A stretch of 45,695 nt of DNA from Pseudoselenomonas ruminantium (GCA_015058575.1 SVBZ01000034.1:1-45695), one strand, 5' to 3'. Counted from the stretch's first letter, positions 1 through 9,211 are shown. The notes: generated by a model not told the origin, from the sequence alone. Numbers and translations are program-made.

Positions 1-11
1 AACCTAGCAGA

Positions 12-212
12 GGGCGGGGGCGGGTACACTTTCTTCGTAGCGGGAGCGACTGCCCGAACGCAGTGAGGGATGGCCCGCAATAAATGCTATCTAGAACGAC
101 ACAATGTATTGGCGTGCCGCCGGCCTGCCCGGCACATGCCACTAGATACGTACGAAAGCATCCGCGCGGGTCATTTAGCGGGAGCGGAGAAAAAGTGCAC
201 CCGCCCCCGCCC
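12..212. repeat. 200-bp palindromic element A
   Basis: A non-coding imperfect palindrome. The terminal 14 bases at 12-25 (GGGCGGGGGCGGGT) are the exact reverse complement of 199-212, and the pairing continues into TACACTTTCTT against AAAAAGTGCA. Inner segments also pair (for example CCCGC, ATGC and TATCTAG blocks near 72-93 against 140-168), and a central GC-rich hairpin lies around 111-140. TAGCGGGAGCG also occurs twice in direct orientation (about 38-48 and 176-186). No reading frame of note is inside. It could be a MITE-like element or a large structured RNA; nothing tells which. A second element of almost equal length ends the window. Confidence 0.7.
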
Positions 213-273
213 AAGCTGAGCTCTATCAAGGTTACTTTAAGCTAGAACTAGCATACAAACTGCAATTGAAAAA

Positions 274-296
274 CCTCGATGCAAATTGCACCGAGG
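274..296 (-). terminator. sucD terminator
   Basis: On the minus strand CCTCGGTGC and GCATCGAGG flank a short loop and are followed by TTTTTC, a standard Rho-independent terminator about 20 bases past the sucD stop codon. Confidence 0.85.
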
Positions 297-313
297 CTCT
301 CCCTATCCTTTAT

Positions 314-1219
314 TCAGCAAGTATGGCATTCGTCGTAGATGCCTGCTTTTTTGAGCGTTTCTACCACCGTTGCGCCGATGTGCGCCACAGTGTCAGCCAC
401 CTCTATGCCTACGGCATTGAGTGCCTTGATTTTATCTGCTGCCGTGCCCTTGCCGCCGCTGATGATGGCCCCAGCATGCCCCATGCGTTTGCCCGGAGGC
501 GCCTGACGGCCTGAGATGAATGCTGCGACTGGCTTGTCCTTCATGTTGGTGGCAATCCACTTGGCCGCCTCTTCCTCGGCAGTACCGCCGATTTCACCAA
601 TCATCAGCACAGCTTTCGTCTCAGGATCATCTTTAAAGAGCTGCAACGCATCGATAAAATCCGTACCTTTTACAGGGTCGCCGCCTATGCCGATAGCTGT
701 TGTCTGGCCAATGCCGGCTGCAGTAAGCTGGAACGATGCCTCGTAGGTCAGCGTGCCCGAGCGCGAAATAACACCGACATGACCCTTCTTGTAAATGTAG
801 CCTGGAATGATCCCGAGCTTGGCCTCGCCTGCTGTAAGTACCCCCGGACAATTCGGTCCTATCAGGCGGGTCTTCTTGCCCTCCATGTAGCGGCGGACCT
901 TGACCATATCGAGAACGGGAATATGCTCAGTGATACAGACAACAAGATCGAGCTTCGCATCAACAGCCTCCATGATGGAATCGGCTGCGAATCGTGCCGG
1001 CACATAAACCACCGATGCCGTAGCCCCCGTTGCTGCCACTGCATCCTTTACGGTATTGAATACCGGCACGCCCTCTACCATCTGACCGGCCTTGCCTGGT
1101 GTCACGCCAGCAACAATCTTCGTACCATAGTCGAGCATCTGCCGTGTATGGAACGTCGCGGCTTTGCCCGTGATGCCCTGAACGATGACTTTTGTATCTT
1201 TATTGACTAAAACACCCAT
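314..1219 (-). CDS. sucD: Succinate-CoA ligase, alpha subunit
   Basis: Interconverts succinyl-CoA and succinate with nucleotide phosphorylation, as the alpha subunit of the SucCD complex in the cytoplasm. The 301-residue protein has the N-terminal CoA-binding fold with a GITGK loop near residue 15, the GPNCPG segment near 121, and the phospho-histidine motif GHAGAII with His about 248. Length is slightly above the usual 289-295 because of a C-terminal tail ending in DECHTC. The ATG is preceded by GGAGG eight bases upstream, inside the end of sucC, with a three-base gap between the two genes, so translation is probably coupled. In succinate/propionate-forming Negativicutes the enzyme can work in either direction. 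The identification is certain; flux direction is inferred. Confidence 0.97.
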   Translation of the reverse strand: MGVLVNKDTKVIVQGITGKAATFHTRQMLDYGTKIVAGVTPGKAGQMVEGVPVFNTVKDAVAATGATASVVYVPARFAADSIMEAVDAKLDLVVCITEHIPVLDMVKVRRYMEGKKTRLIGPNCPGVLTAGEAKLGIIPGYIYKKGHVGVISRSGTLTYEASFQLTAAGIGQTTAIGIGGDPVKGTDFIDALQLFKDDPETKAVLMIGEIGGTAEEEAAKWIATNMKDKPVAAFISGRQAPPGKRMGHAGAIISGGKGTAADKIKALNAVGIEVADTVAHIGATVVETLKKAGIYDECHTC

Positions 1220-1222
1220 GAT

Positions 1223-2413
1223 TCATGCCTCCGCCTCTTTGACCAGTCTCACGATTTCCTCGGCACCGCCCTCCATGGTCGGAGCCATGATGACGTTTGC
1301 GATTGGCGTATTCCGCAGGATTTCACGGCCACGCTCAACGTTCGTGCCCTCCAAACGGACAACGACCGGCACAGGCAGACTCTTGCCATCCGGCGAGATG
1401 ATCTTAGCCGCCTCGACGATGCCTTCAGCCACTAGATCGCACTTATTGATGCCGCCAAAGATATTGACAAAAATCCCCTTGGCCTGTCCGCCATCGAGCA
1501 TGATGTTGAATGCCTCGGCAATCTTTTCCGGCGTGCTATCGCCGCCAACATCAAGGAAATTAGCCGGTTCACCACCATAATACTTGATGATATCGACCGT
1601 AGCCATCGCAAGCCCCGCACCATTGACCATGCAGGCCACATCACCGCCAAGGTTTACATAGTTGAGCTCCGCAGCCGCCGCCCGGCGCTCCTTTCTATCT
1701 TCCTCAGTCTCGTCGCGCAGCTCCTCTATATCCGGATGACGGAACAGCGCACTGTCATCGAAGTTCAGCTTGGCATCCAGTGCCACGACATCATCGGCCT
1801 GCGTGACAACCAGCGGATTGATTTCAGCCAGGCTGCAATCCTTGCCAACAAAAGCGTTGTAAAGGCAGCCCATAAGTTTTGTAACCTTACGGATAGCTGG
1901 CTGCGGGAAATGCAAGGCATAAGCCATACGCGTTGCCTGAAACGGTGCCAGCCCCACAGCCGGGTCAATATATTCTTTGAAAATCTTATCGGGCATTTCG
2001 GCTGCGACTTTCTCGATTTCCATGCCGCCCTCTTCCGAGCCCATCATGACGACACGTGCCGTCTGGCGATCGATAACAAAGGAAAGATAGTATTCCTTCT
2101 TGATTGCCGAGCCTTCCTCAATCAACAGGCGGTTTACCTTCTTGCCCTCCGGACCGGTCTGCTTTGTCACGAGCGTCTTGCCGAGAATCTCGCGGGCATA
2201 CTGCTCCACTTCAGCCAGATTCTTGGCCAGCTTGACACCACCAGCCTTACCACGGCCGCCCGCATGAATCTGCGCTTTGACAACAACGATCTCCGAACCA
2301 AGCTTCTTCGCATTCTCGACTGCCTCTTCCACACTAAACGCCGGCAACCCATTCGGTACATTCACACCATATGCTTTCAGGATTGCCTTGCTTTGATACT
2401 CATGGATATTCAT
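1223..2413 (-). CDS. sucC: Succinate-CoA ligase, beta subunit
   Basis: Carries the ATP-grasp domain that binds nucleotide and accepts the phosphoryl group from SucD. The 396-residue protein begins MNIHEYQSK, the family's usual start, has the Gly-rich [12 protein letters not shown] segment near residue 50, EINPLVV near 200 and the C-terminal CoA-ligase domain with [13 protein letters not shown]. The frame is open six bases further to a GTG, but the ATG at 2413 has GGGGAGG at correct spacing and gives the standard N-terminus. It lies 22 bases after the alcohol dehydrogenase gene and has no promoter of its own that I can see, so it seems to be the third gene of a galM-adh-sucC-sucD unit. Confidence 0.97.
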   Translation of the reverse strand: MNIHEYQSKAILKAYGVNVPNGLPAFSVEEAVENAKKLGSEIVVVKAQIHAGGRGKAGGVKLAKNLAEVEQYAREILGKTLVTKQTGPEGKKVNRLLIEEGSAIKKEYYLSFVIDRQTARVVMMGSEEGGMEIEKVAAEMPDKIFKEYIDPAVGLAPFQATRMAYALHFPQPAIRKVTKLMGCLYNAFVGKDCSLAEINPLVVTQADDVVALDAKLNFDDSALFRHPDIEELRDETEEDRKERRAAAAELNYVNLGGDVACMVNGAGLAMATVDIIKYYGGEPANFLDVGGDSTPEKIAEAFNIMLDGGQAKGIFVNIFGGINKCDLVAEGIVEAAKIISPDGKSLPVPVVVRLEGTNVERGREILRNTPIANVIMAPTMEGGAEEIVRLVKEAEA

Positions 2414-2435
2414 AATCACGCCTCCCCGCTACGTA

Positions 2436-3521
2436 TTACCTTTTATTATACTGTTCCAGTTCATCAGCCGCCCGATGCAGCATGTCCTGCGTAATCCGAT
2501 ACGGCATAATCTTCACATCCTGTTTCTTTTCCGTCGCCTGGAATACACAATGGATATCCGCCTCACTGGCACAGATATCTCTGCGGCTCGTTGGCAGGCC
2601 GATTTTCCGGCAGAATTCGTAGAACCGTGCAAACTCCTGCTGCTGACCATCGCATAAGAGCAGCAGCAAGATACCATAGGCCGCCAGCCCGCTATGTCTC
2701 TGGCAGCATTCCTCGCCCGCTGTGATGTTCGTGAGTTCCGTGAACAAAGCATGCGCAATATGGCCGTTGTATTCTGGCGCAGCAAAATTCGATACGAGCC
2801 CGCTCGTCATGACAATAGCAAGCACTACTTCCTCAAAAGCCTTCGTCGCCTTATGTGCTTTATTATCAGCGACAGCCTGTTCCCCATAGGCATACAACGG
2901 TTCCAGGCACATCTGTGACAAGGCGATTCCCAAACCATCGCGATGGCAAAGCGTCTTGCCGCGCGAAGCAATCTGCGCCTCATAGAACTTCGCCATCGTA
3001 TCACTGATGCCGCGCAGCAAGAACTCGACAGGTGCCTGTGCCAACATCCGCGTGCAAAGGAATACATGCACAGGCGTCTCATTGGAATACGCAAATTCAC
3101 GAAACGTACCATCTTCATGATAGATGGTTGCAATACTGGCCGCTGCGGCACAGCTGCCAGCCACCGTTGGAAACGTAAAGAATGGCTTATGCTGCAAATG
3201 TGCGACCTGTTTGGCCGTATCGATGGCCTTGCCGCCGCCAACGGCAAAAATCATATCGGCATCTTCTACAGCTTGGTCGCGGCGGATCTTTTCGATATTC
3301 TCATAGGAAGTCTCCCTGCCAGCAAGCAAAAAGCCCGTAAACTCCAGCCCGACCCCTTCGACAGCCGTCGCCATCTTTGCCTGCGCCGCCTCGATTCCCC
3401 GGCGGCCGCCGATGACGACAACGCTTTTGCCATAACGCGGACAAATCTCGCGAATCTTTTCATACGCTTCAACACCGATGGTATAGTCGGGAAAAGTCAT
3501 GGTATATCTGCCTTGCATCAC
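2436..3521 (-). CDS. Iron-type alcohol/glycerol dehydrogenase family protein
   Basis: A NAD(P)-dependent oxidoreductase of the iron-containing alcohol dehydrogenase superfamily, closest in look to glycerol dehydrogenase (GldA). Visible signs are the dinucleotide-binding VGGGKAIDTAK near residue 97, the TVAGSCAAA segment near 120, a probable metal Asp in RGISDTMAK, and later His residues in HIAHALF and QRHSGLAAYG where the family has its other metal ligands. At 361 residues it has normal length. The substrate cannot be read from sequence: glycerol, hydroxyacetone or another small polyol are possible. It lies ten bases after galM and 22 before sucC. The first residues (MMQGRYTM) leave two nearby alternative starts. 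Confidence 0.85.
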   Translation of the reverse strand: MMQGRYTMTFPDYTIGVEAYEKIREICPRYGKSVVVIGGRRGIEAAQAKMATAVEGVGLEFTGFLLAGRETSYENIEKIRRDQAVEDADMIFAVGGGKAIDTAKQVAHLQHKPFFTFPTVAGSCAAAASIATIYHEDGTFREFAYSNETPVHVFLCTRMLAQAPVEFLLRGISDTMAKFYEAQIASRGKTLCHRDGLGIALSQMCLEPLYAYGEQAVADNKAHKATKAFEEVVLAIVMTSGLVSNFAAPEYNGHIAHALFTELTNITAGEECCQRHSGLAAYGILLLLLCDGQQQEFARFYEFCRKIGLPTSRRDICASEADIHCVFQATEKKQDVKIMPYRITQDMLHRAADELEQYNKR

Positions 3522-3530
3522 GAATCCTCC

Positions 3531-4658
3531 TTAGTCTTTCGGGCTTAGGACATAGACCGTCTGTGCCCTCCAAGTATCACCCTTTTTAAGGATTGGCTGC
3601 GGGAAATCAGGATTTGCCAAGGCATTCGGGAAATACTGCGTTTCCAGGCAAAAGCCCGTACGATGCTGGAACTCGACACCATCTTTACCCTTGATGCCGC
3701 CACAGAGGAAATTGCCTGTGTAGAACTGGATGCCCGGCTGCGTCGTATAGCAGGTCAGCGTCAGTCCCGTCTTCTCTGACTCCGCATAAGCCGCCTTCTT
3801 GAGGCCTCCCTTCAGATAATCGATCGGACAATGCGGATCGAAACCGAACATGCCTGGCTTCATCTCAACTACAGCCGGCTCATCGCGCAACACCCAGTTG
3901 TGGTCATAGCCCTTGCCCATCTGCAGTTCGTCAAAGTCATCGTCGATTTGCTCGCCGATGCGCACTGGCTTGCGCAGATCCATCGGCGTCCCTGCAACAT
4001 CCAGAATGCGGCCATCAGGCAATGATTCCGCATCCGCCCAGGTATATTTATCTGCGAAAATCTGGATTTTCTGATCGAGCACCGGACCAGCGGCAAAACC
4101 ATCAAGATTGAAATATGTATGATTGGTCAAATTGCAGATGGTATCCTGATCGCTGACTGCTTCATAGCTAATGGACAGCTCATTGTCATTCGACAACGAA
4201 TAGACAACGTTTACCGTCATATTCCCCGGATAACCGCCTTCGCCGTCCTTTGCCTTATAGGTAAACTTCACGCCTTCATAAATTTCCTCAGCCGTCCACA
4301 GCCGATCGTGGAACCCCTGGAAGCCGCCATGGATATGATTTTGCATCTGCGAGCCCGTATTGCAGTCAAGCTGGTATTCCCTGCCACTGATTGTAACCTT
4401 GCCACCAGCGATGCGATTGGCATGACGGCCCACAACGCCGCCCATACTCGTATCGTCCTTTTCATAAGCCGCGGCATCCGCATAGCCCAGCACTACATCG
4501 ATGAACTTCGCCTGCGGCCCCATTACACGCCAGCTGACCAGCCGTGCCCCATACGTCGTGATCTTGGCCTCGGTGCCTTTCGTATTGCGCAGCGTGTAAA
4601 GTTCCACTGCCCGTCCATCACTGAGTTTGCCGAATGCTTCTTTTCTGATAATAGCCAT
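3531..4658 (-). CDS. galM: Aldose 1-epimerase
   Basis: Mutarotase that interconverts alpha and beta anomers of glucose or galactose. The 375-residue protein has the family signatures: GRHANRIAGGK near residue 76, NHIHGG near 107, the NHTYFNLDG motif with the catalytic His, and the base Glu in GVEFQHRTGFCLETQYFPNA near the C-terminus. Its ATG at 4658 follows TGGAGGG. It is the first gene of the minus-strand unit with the dehydrogenase and sucCD. Being in an operon with succinate-CoA ligase is odd for a mutarotase and may reflect shared need in sugar fermentation rather than one pathway. Confidence 0.95.
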   Translation of the reverse strand: MAIIRKEAFGKLSDGRAVELYTLRNTKGTEAKITTYGARLVSWRVMGPQAKFIDVVLGYADAAAYEKDDTSMGGVVGRHANRIAGGKVTISGREYQLDCNTGSQMQNHIHGGFQGFHDRLWTAEEIYEGVKFTYKAKDGEGGYPGNMTVNVVYSLSNDNELSISYEAVSDQDTICNLTNHTYFNLDGFAAGPVLDQKIQIFADKYTWADAESLPDGRILDVAGTPMDLRKPVRIGEQIDDDFDELQMGKGYDHNWVLRDEPAVVEMKPGMFGFDPHCPIDYLKGGLKKAAYAESEKTGLTLTCYTTQPGIQFYTGNFLCGGIKGKDGVEFQHRTGFCLETQYFPNALANPDFPQPILKKGDTWRAQTVYVLSPKD

Positions 4659-4723
4659 GACATATCCCTCCAGGACTCTTATTGTGAATTGCCAACGATT
4701 TCAAACAATTCTATACATCTCTC

Positions 4724-4752
4724 ACTTTACTCTATTCATTATTGTTTGTCAA
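4724..4752 (-). promoter_or_regulatory. galM-adh-sucCD promoter
   Basis: Minus-strand TTGACA at 4752-4747, a 17-base spacer, then TAAAGT at 4729-4724. The perfect -35 box and spacing make this the best promoter upstream of galM, about 65 bases from its start codon. Confidence 0.7.
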
Positions 4753-4781
4753 CCAAATTGCCACGTCATTTCGCGCGTCAT

Positions 4782-4810
4782 TTATCATACAAGAAAATTT
4801 GTGCTATAAT
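4782..4810 (+). promoter_or_regulatory. Promoter of the 90-residue protein gene
   Basis: TTATCA at 4782-4787, 17-base spacer, TATAAT at 4805-4810 with the extended -10 TGC just before it. It is divergent from the galM promoter, with the two -35 boxes about 30 bases apart, so one regulator could touch both. Confidence 0.75.
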
Positions 4811-4867
4811 AGCTACATATCCGAAAACTTTAAGTGAGTATTTGGAAGTATTAAGGGGGATTATTTT

Positions 4868-5140
4868 ATGAAAGAGAAAAAAGCCTTTATCTTCTTCAAC
4901 TGCGATGAAGAAAAAAGCCGGACATCCATGAATGTATTCTACAATCAGGAAATCTACCGCGACCTCAAGGGGGCACGCAAGGCTCTGCTGAACAAAATCG
5001 AAGCAGAGCAGGCTGCCGGCCGCATCCATATTGCCGCAGCTGACATGGATGCCGTCCAGCAGGCCATCCTCACCGGCGAGCCGACCGACGCCTCGGCTCT
5101 CATCCAGTACGGCGCCATCGAAAGCTTTACCATCATCTAA
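4868..5140 (+). CDS. Small conserved-type hypothetical protein (90 aa)
   Basis: I do not recognise this protein. It has a strong ribosome site (AAGGGGGA ending eight bases before the ATG) and its own promoter, and ends just before a bidirectional terminator, so it is a real single-gene unit. The protein is soluble, without signal peptide or membrane segment. It starts with a short beta-like stretch KAFIFFNCDEEKS, has a charged helical middle (DLKGARKALLNKIEAEQAAG), and ends with hydrophobic IESFTII. The overall plan, a strand then helix then strand, suggests a small alpha/beta fold. No function can be assigned. Confidence 0.8.
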   Translation: MKEKKAFIFFNCDEEKSRTSMNVFYNQEIYRDLKGARKALLNKIEAEQAAGRIHIAAADMDAVQQAILTGEPTDASALIQYGAIESFTII

Positions 5141-5194
5141 AAAATCATCCCAGCAATCATTCTCGCTTATCTTAAAAATACATGTAACACAAAA

Positions 5195-5214
5195 GGCCTT
5201 CCTAACGGAAGGCC
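5195..5214. terminator. Bidirectional terminator
   Basis: GGCCTTCC-TAAC-GGAAGGCC flanked by AAAA on the left and CTTTT on the right, between convergent genes (the 90-residue protein gene on plus, the HAD hydrolase on minus). It can serve both. Confidence 0.9.
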
Positions 5215-5218
5215 CTTT

Positions 5219-5872
5219 TCATATCTTTTCTATATCGATTTCACAGATATCATCGACGATGCGGTCTGCAAGCGATAAGTCCTGCGCTCCCGAATGCGGA
5301 TTGCGGAAGGCAATGCAGTACATGCCAGCCGCTTTGGCTGCCTTGATGCCGTTCGTCGTATCCTCAAGCACATAGCAGCGCGCAGGCTCGACACCAAGAC
5401 GCTCTGCCGAGATGCGATAGATTGCAGGGTCCGGCTTGCTCCGCGGCAACTCGCCGCCTGAGAGCACCGATTGGAAATACTGCCGGATGCCAAACTGGTC
5501 GAGCACCGTCTCCATGACCACCTGCCAGGAAGACGTCGCCAGCGCCAAGGGAATCCCCGCCGCATGCAGGCCGCGGATAAGCTCCACAGTCCCCTTGACC
5601 GGCTCGATTGTGCCGCTTTGCAGCACCTCCAGATAATGCTGATGCTTATACTCTGTCAGCTCCGTTGGCGTAATGTCCGTGCGGCCTGACTTGGCGATAA
5701 CCTCACCAAAAATTGCACCGCTCGTACGGCCCATGTAATGAATGAGATCTGCTTCCTGGAATTCCAGACCGAAGTGCCGGAAAGTATCCATCTTGACACG
5801 TGAATGGATTGGCTCACTATCGATGATGACACCATCCATATCAAAGATAAACGCTCCTACCTTTGTCTGCAA
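5219..5872 (-). CDS. HAD-family phosphatase / beta-phosphoglucomutase-like
   Basis: A haloacid-dehalogenase-superfamily enzyme of subfamily IA (PGMB/PGP-like), expected to hydrolyse or transfer phosphate on a small metabolite. All four motifs are seen in its 217 residues: FDMDGVIIDSEP (nucleophile and acid Asp near residue 10-12), LATSSW, KPDP with the Lys, and VLEDTTNGIKAAKAAG. The Asp-x-Asp-Gly plus DSEPIH cap sequence is typical of the beta-phosphoglucomutase group. The start is a TTG at 5872 with AAAGGAGAG upstream. It begins 12 bases after the EAL phosphodiesterase gene and is probably co-transcribed with it; no functional link is evident. The substrate is unknown. Confidence 0.88.
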   Translation of the reverse strand: MQTKVGAFIFDMDGVIIDSEPIHSRVKMDTFRHFGLEFQEADLIHYMGRTSGAIFGEVIAKSGRTDITPTELTEYKHQHYLEVLQSGTIEPVKGTVELIRGLHAAGIPLALATSSWQVVMETVLDQFGIRQYFQSVLSGGELPRSKPDPAIYRISAERLGVEPARCYVLEDTTNGIKAAKAAGMYCIAFRNPHSGAQDLSLADRIVDDICEIDIEKI

Positions 5873-5884
5873 AGAAACTCTCCT

Positions 5885-7603
5885 TTACCCTTCTAGCCCC
5901 AAACCATTCTGCTTGCGATGCAGCAACTCCACAAACTCCTTCTCCGGCAGCGGCCGCGAGAAATAATACCCCTGCATATCCTCACAACCGATACTGGCCA
6001 GATACTCCAATTGATCTTTCGTCTCAACGCCTTCAACAACAATCCCCATCGCCAACTTCTTTACCATCGCAACGATGGCTTCCATAATTGTTCCCGCCCG
6101 CGCAGACTGACCGACCTCACGGACAAATGAACAGTCAAGCTTGATGCCATCGACAGGCAAATCCTTGAGCATATTGAGCGACGAATACCCGCTGCCAAAA
6201 TCATCGAGCAGCACTATGAACCCATGTTCCCGCAATTCACGGACACATCGAGCCATCTGATGCGGATTGTCTGTATAGGCACTCTCATCGATTTCCAGCC
6301 GTAGCATCTCTGGTTCCAACGCATAGGTGCGCAACAAACCAAGCAGGAAATCCAGCATATCCGTAGCATAAAAATGCAGGCGTGAAACATTGACTGACAC
6401 AGGTATGACCGTCCCTGTACGCTGCTTCTGCGCCTGAAGGAAGCGGCAGACTTCCGTCCAGACAAAGCGGTCTAAACGCGAAATAAAGCCATTGCGCTCA
6501 AACACGGAAATAAACCGGTCTGGCGGAATCATGCCCTGAGCCGGATGCTGCCAACGCACCAGAGCTTCCGCTGCGACAATGCGATCCGTCTGTAGATTAC
6601 AGACCGGTTGCAGATAAATGCAGAACTGCCGCTCAAGCAGGGCAAATTCCATATCGCGGACAATCATCTGCTCCTCGAACATGCGGTCACGCATGCTCTT
6701 GTCATAGAAAGCATATCGTGTCAGGTAACTTCCCTTGACATTATGGAGGGCCATATTCGCACGATCGCACATCTGGTCTACCGGCAGGAAGGCGTTATCT
6801 ACCGGATAGATGCCTGCATAGAAAGCAATATTATGGCTGATGCCAAGCGACTGAACCGTACTGTCAAGGCCCTCTATGATGCTGTCCATATCGGTCTGAG
6901 CTGCCGGCAGGCAAAGGGCAAAGTGATCAGACTCGATGCGGCCACAGGTCCCCGTCTCGCCAGCCAGCACTTGAAAATAAATAGCAGCCGTCTTGAGCAC
7001 GAGATTCCCCGTATCCAGATGAAACATATCATTGATTACCTTGAAGCAGCTGATATCGAAGAACAGGATATTATAGGCAATATCCTGATTCTTCTGCAAC
7101 AGCGAGGCTGTCTTACGGTAAAACGTCTCACGGTTGTCAATGCCCGTCAGCGCATCCTTCTCAATGAACCGATGCATTTCGACAAGCTGCTCGTTCTGCG
7201 CCACCTGTGCAACCTTGCGCCATTCATTCTCCTGCCGCGCCATGACATTCTTGATACGACAGCGTACGATGACCGGATTATAGGGTTTGGCAATGAAATC
7301 GGCCGCCCCCATCTCCATGGCACGTTCCTCACTCGAACCGTCATTGCGCGCCGTCACGACAATGACAGGAATCTGTGCATAGAGATCGTTGCGCTTCATA
7401 GCAGCCAGCACTTCAAAACCATCCATAACCGGCATGACCAGATCAAGGAGGACAATGCTCACAGATTGAGCCGCCAGAACCTCCATCGCATCCTGCCCGT
7501 TGGCAGCCTCCACGATCGTATATTCCTCTTGGAAAAACTGGGACAGCACGACCCGGTTTATTTCCACATCATCTACAATCAGCATCACAGGTTTTGCATC
7601 CAC
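5885..7603 (-). CDS. Response regulator with degenerate GGDEF and intact EAL (c-di-GMP phosphodiesterase)
   Basis: A cytoplasmic response regulator expected to degrade c-di-GMP on phosphorylation. Domains in 572 residues: REC (about 5-120) with the acidic pair in VDDVEIN, the phospho-acceptor in LLDLVMP near residue 53, and a conserved Lys in AKPYNP; a GGDEF-like domain (about 160-300) where the signature position reads ESDHF, so cyclase activity is not expected; and EAL (about 330-565) with EALVRW, NVSRLH, DDFGSGYSSL and EGVETKDQL all present. I chose the GTG at 7603 because GAAGG lies seven bases upstream; the frame is open to 7651, but that ATG overlaps a TATAAT box at 7651-7656. No histidine kinase is adjacent, so the partner is unknown. 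Confidence 0.92.
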   Translation of the reverse strand: MDAKPVMLIVDDVEINRVVLSQFFQEEYTIVEAANGQDAMEVLAAQSVSIVLLDLVMPVMDGFEVLAAMKRNDLYAQIPVIVVTARNDGSSEERAMEMGAADFIAKPYNPVIVRCRIKNVMARQENEWRKVAQVAQNEQLVEMHRFIEKDALTGIDNRETFYRKTASLLQKNQDIAYNILFFDISCFKVINDMFHLDTGNLVLKTAAIYFQVLAGETGTCGRIESDHFALCLPAAQTDMDSIIEGLDSTVQSLGISHNIAFYAGIYPVDNAFLPVDQMCDRANMALHNVKGSYLTRYAFYDKSMRDRMFEEQMIVRDMEFALLERQFCIYLQPVCNLQTDRIVAAEALVRWQHPAQGMIPPDRFISVFERNGFISRLDRFVWTEVCRFLQAQKQRTGTVIPVSVNVSRLHFYATDMLDFLLGLLRTYALEPEMLRLEIDESAYTDNPHQMARCVRELREHGFIVLLDDFGSGYSSLNMLKDLPVDGIKLDCSFVREVGQSARAGTIMEAIVAMVKKLAMGIVVEGVETKDQLEYLASIGCEDMQGYYFSRPLPEKEFVELLHRKQNGLGLEG

Positions 7604-7680
7604 ATTATCGCCTTCTTTGCTCATAAACTCTAAGTATATAGCTATCATCATTATACTACACTTTTTTATACGACAAAAGA

Positions 7681-7713
7681 CTTCGGCTGATTTTGTAGGG
7701 ATATCAACCGAAG
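7681..7713 (-). terminator. Terminator of the purine permease gene
   Basis: CTTCGGCTGAT and ATCAACCGAAG form a stem (one mismatch); on the minus strand it is followed by TCTTTTG, 30 bases after the permease stop. The plus strand has CCTTTTT after it, but no gene there needs it. Confidence 0.65.
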
Positions 7714-7743
7714 CCTTTTTGTCAAAAGCTTTATGTAAATTCT

Positions 7744-9027
7744 TTAGAACCCTGCCTGGAAAACAAGGTTCAAGAGGAAAAGAAAGCCCAGCATGTACCC
7801 CAGCATATGAACCTCACGGGCACGGCCATTCATCACCTTTAACAAAGGATAAGCGGCAAAGCCAAAAGCCAAGCCCGTGGAGATGCTGTTCGACCAAGGA
7901 ATCAGCACGATGACGAGGAAGGCAGGAAACCATTCCGAAAAATCATCAAAATCCACATTCTGTAGCTGCTGCATCATCATCGCACCAGTAATGATAATGA
8001 CCGGCGCAATGGCAGCCTGAGGTACAAACGATAAAAGGGGGATAAAAAACAAGGACAAAGAAAATAATGCCGCAGCCGTCAGTGCCATAAGACCTGTGCG
8101 ACCACCGCTCGCGATGCCGGCTGCGCTTTCAGCTGCCGCCACCGTCGGGCTTGTCCCCAACAAACTCGAGAACATGGTCGTAAAGGCCGAGCCCTCGAAA
8201 GTTTTCTTGAATTTGCGCTGGTCGGGAAGTATCCCCTCCAGCAGGCCCATGGTTTCAAAAATCATAATCATGGACATCGAAAATACCGATAACAAAAACG
8301 GTATGCTAAGCATCTGCGAAAAATCCGCCTGCAATAAGAGTTCCGGATACCGCGATAAATGAGCCAGATTGAGATCGAGCGGCACTTCATCGTGAATACC
8401 AAAGAAGTATCCTACCAGGCTTGTCGCGATTATAGCAATAAAGAAGCTGCCCATGACCCCACGCAGATAGAGCGCCAAGCTCAGCAGCAACCCGAAAATC
8501 GCCAAAAGCGCCACGGGATTTGTCAAGCTGCCAAGCGCAATGATCGAACTCGTCCCCCGCTGGATAAGCTGTGCCTTTGCCAGGCCAATCTCCACGAGAT
8601 ACAAGCCGATGCCCGCTGTAATCGCTGACTTGAGCGATGCTGGAACAGCCTGGCTCAACCGCAGGCACCATTTCGTACATGCCACAAAGGCAAAAATCAT
8701 TCCCGACACCAGCGATATCGCAATCGCTTCGTGCCAATGAAGCCCCATCGTGACGCAGACCGTATAGGTAAAAAACGCATTGATTCCCATGCCTGGCGTC
8801 AGCACGATTGGCGCATTGGCCACAAATGCCATGAGCAGGCAGCCAATGACCGACGAAAAGATCGTAGCGAATACCGACAGCTCAGCCGGTATGCCTGCGT
8901 CCGCAAGAATCAACGGATTGACGATGATGATATACGAGATGGCAAAGAATGCTGTGACCCCCGCAATCAATTCACGCTGCCAGATGCTTCGCCTCCGCAG
9001 CGCGCCACCGAACATCTTCCGCACCAT
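7744..9027 (-). CDS. NCS2/AzgA-type purine nucleobase permease
   Basis: An inner-membrane nucleobase:cation symporter expected to import guanine, hypoxanthine or adenine. The N-terminal TAFFAISYIIIVNPLILADAGIP region (I quote the family pattern in part: SYIIIVNPLIL) is the hallmark of the AzgA/PbuG branch rather than of uracil/xanthine UraA-type permeases. The 427-residue protein is hydrophobic throughout with about 12-14 membrane segments, and has the TSPTVAAAESAAGIASGGRTG substrate-site region (SPTVAAAESAAGI) near residue 300. The start at 9027 has GGGGAGGAG upstream; the longer frame to 9051 lacks this. The guanine deaminase 20 kb away in the same window is a possible metabolic partner. 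Confidence 0.9.
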   Translation of the reverse strand: MVRKMFGGALRRRSIWQRELIAGVTAFFAISYIIIVNPLILADAGIPAELSVFATIFSSVIGCLLMAFVANAPIVLTPGMGINAFFTYTVCVTMGLHWHEAIAISLVSGMIFAFVACTKWCLRLSQAVPASLKSAITAGIGLYLVEIGLAKAQLIQRGTSSIIALGSLTNPVALLAIFGLLLSLALYLRGVMGSFFIAIIATSLVGYFFGIHDEVPLDLNLAHLSRYPELLLQADFSQMLSIPFLLSVFSMSMIMIFETMGLLEGILPDQRKFKKTFEGSAFTTMFSSLLGTSPTVAAAESAAGIASGGRTGLMALTAAALFSLSLFFIPLLSFVPQAAIAPVIIITGAMMMQQLQNVDFDDFSEWFPAFLVIVLIPWSNSISTGLAFGFAAYPLLKVMNGRAREVHMLGYMLGFLFLLNLVFQAGF

Positions 9028-9170
9028 GCGTTCTCCTCCCCTCGGATTCATTCTCTCTGTCCACTAGTCTACACATCTTGGCAAAAATATAAAAGGACAG
9101 GTGTCTTAATACGGAATAAATCCGAACAAAACTCTCCCCAACCGTATTTCCCTCTTCGCAAAAAATATTA

Positions 9171-9176
9171 TATAAT
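9171..9176 (+). promoter_or_regulatory. -10 box of the Crp-like gene
   Basis: TATAAT at 9171-9176 in an AT-rich stretch, 36 bases before the chosen ATG. No good -35 box is found at 17 bases (TTCCTC-like), which would fit a promoter needing an activator. Confidence 0.55.
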
Positions 9177-9211
9177 AGGAATTGATTCATCATAACAGAA
9201 AGGACTACGCT

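Noticed and set aside
779..1210. Long plus-strand frames opposite sucD, sucC, galM and other genes
   Set aside because: They lie opposite strongly recognised genes, lack ribosome sites and encode Arg/His/Cys-rich nonsense-like proteins.
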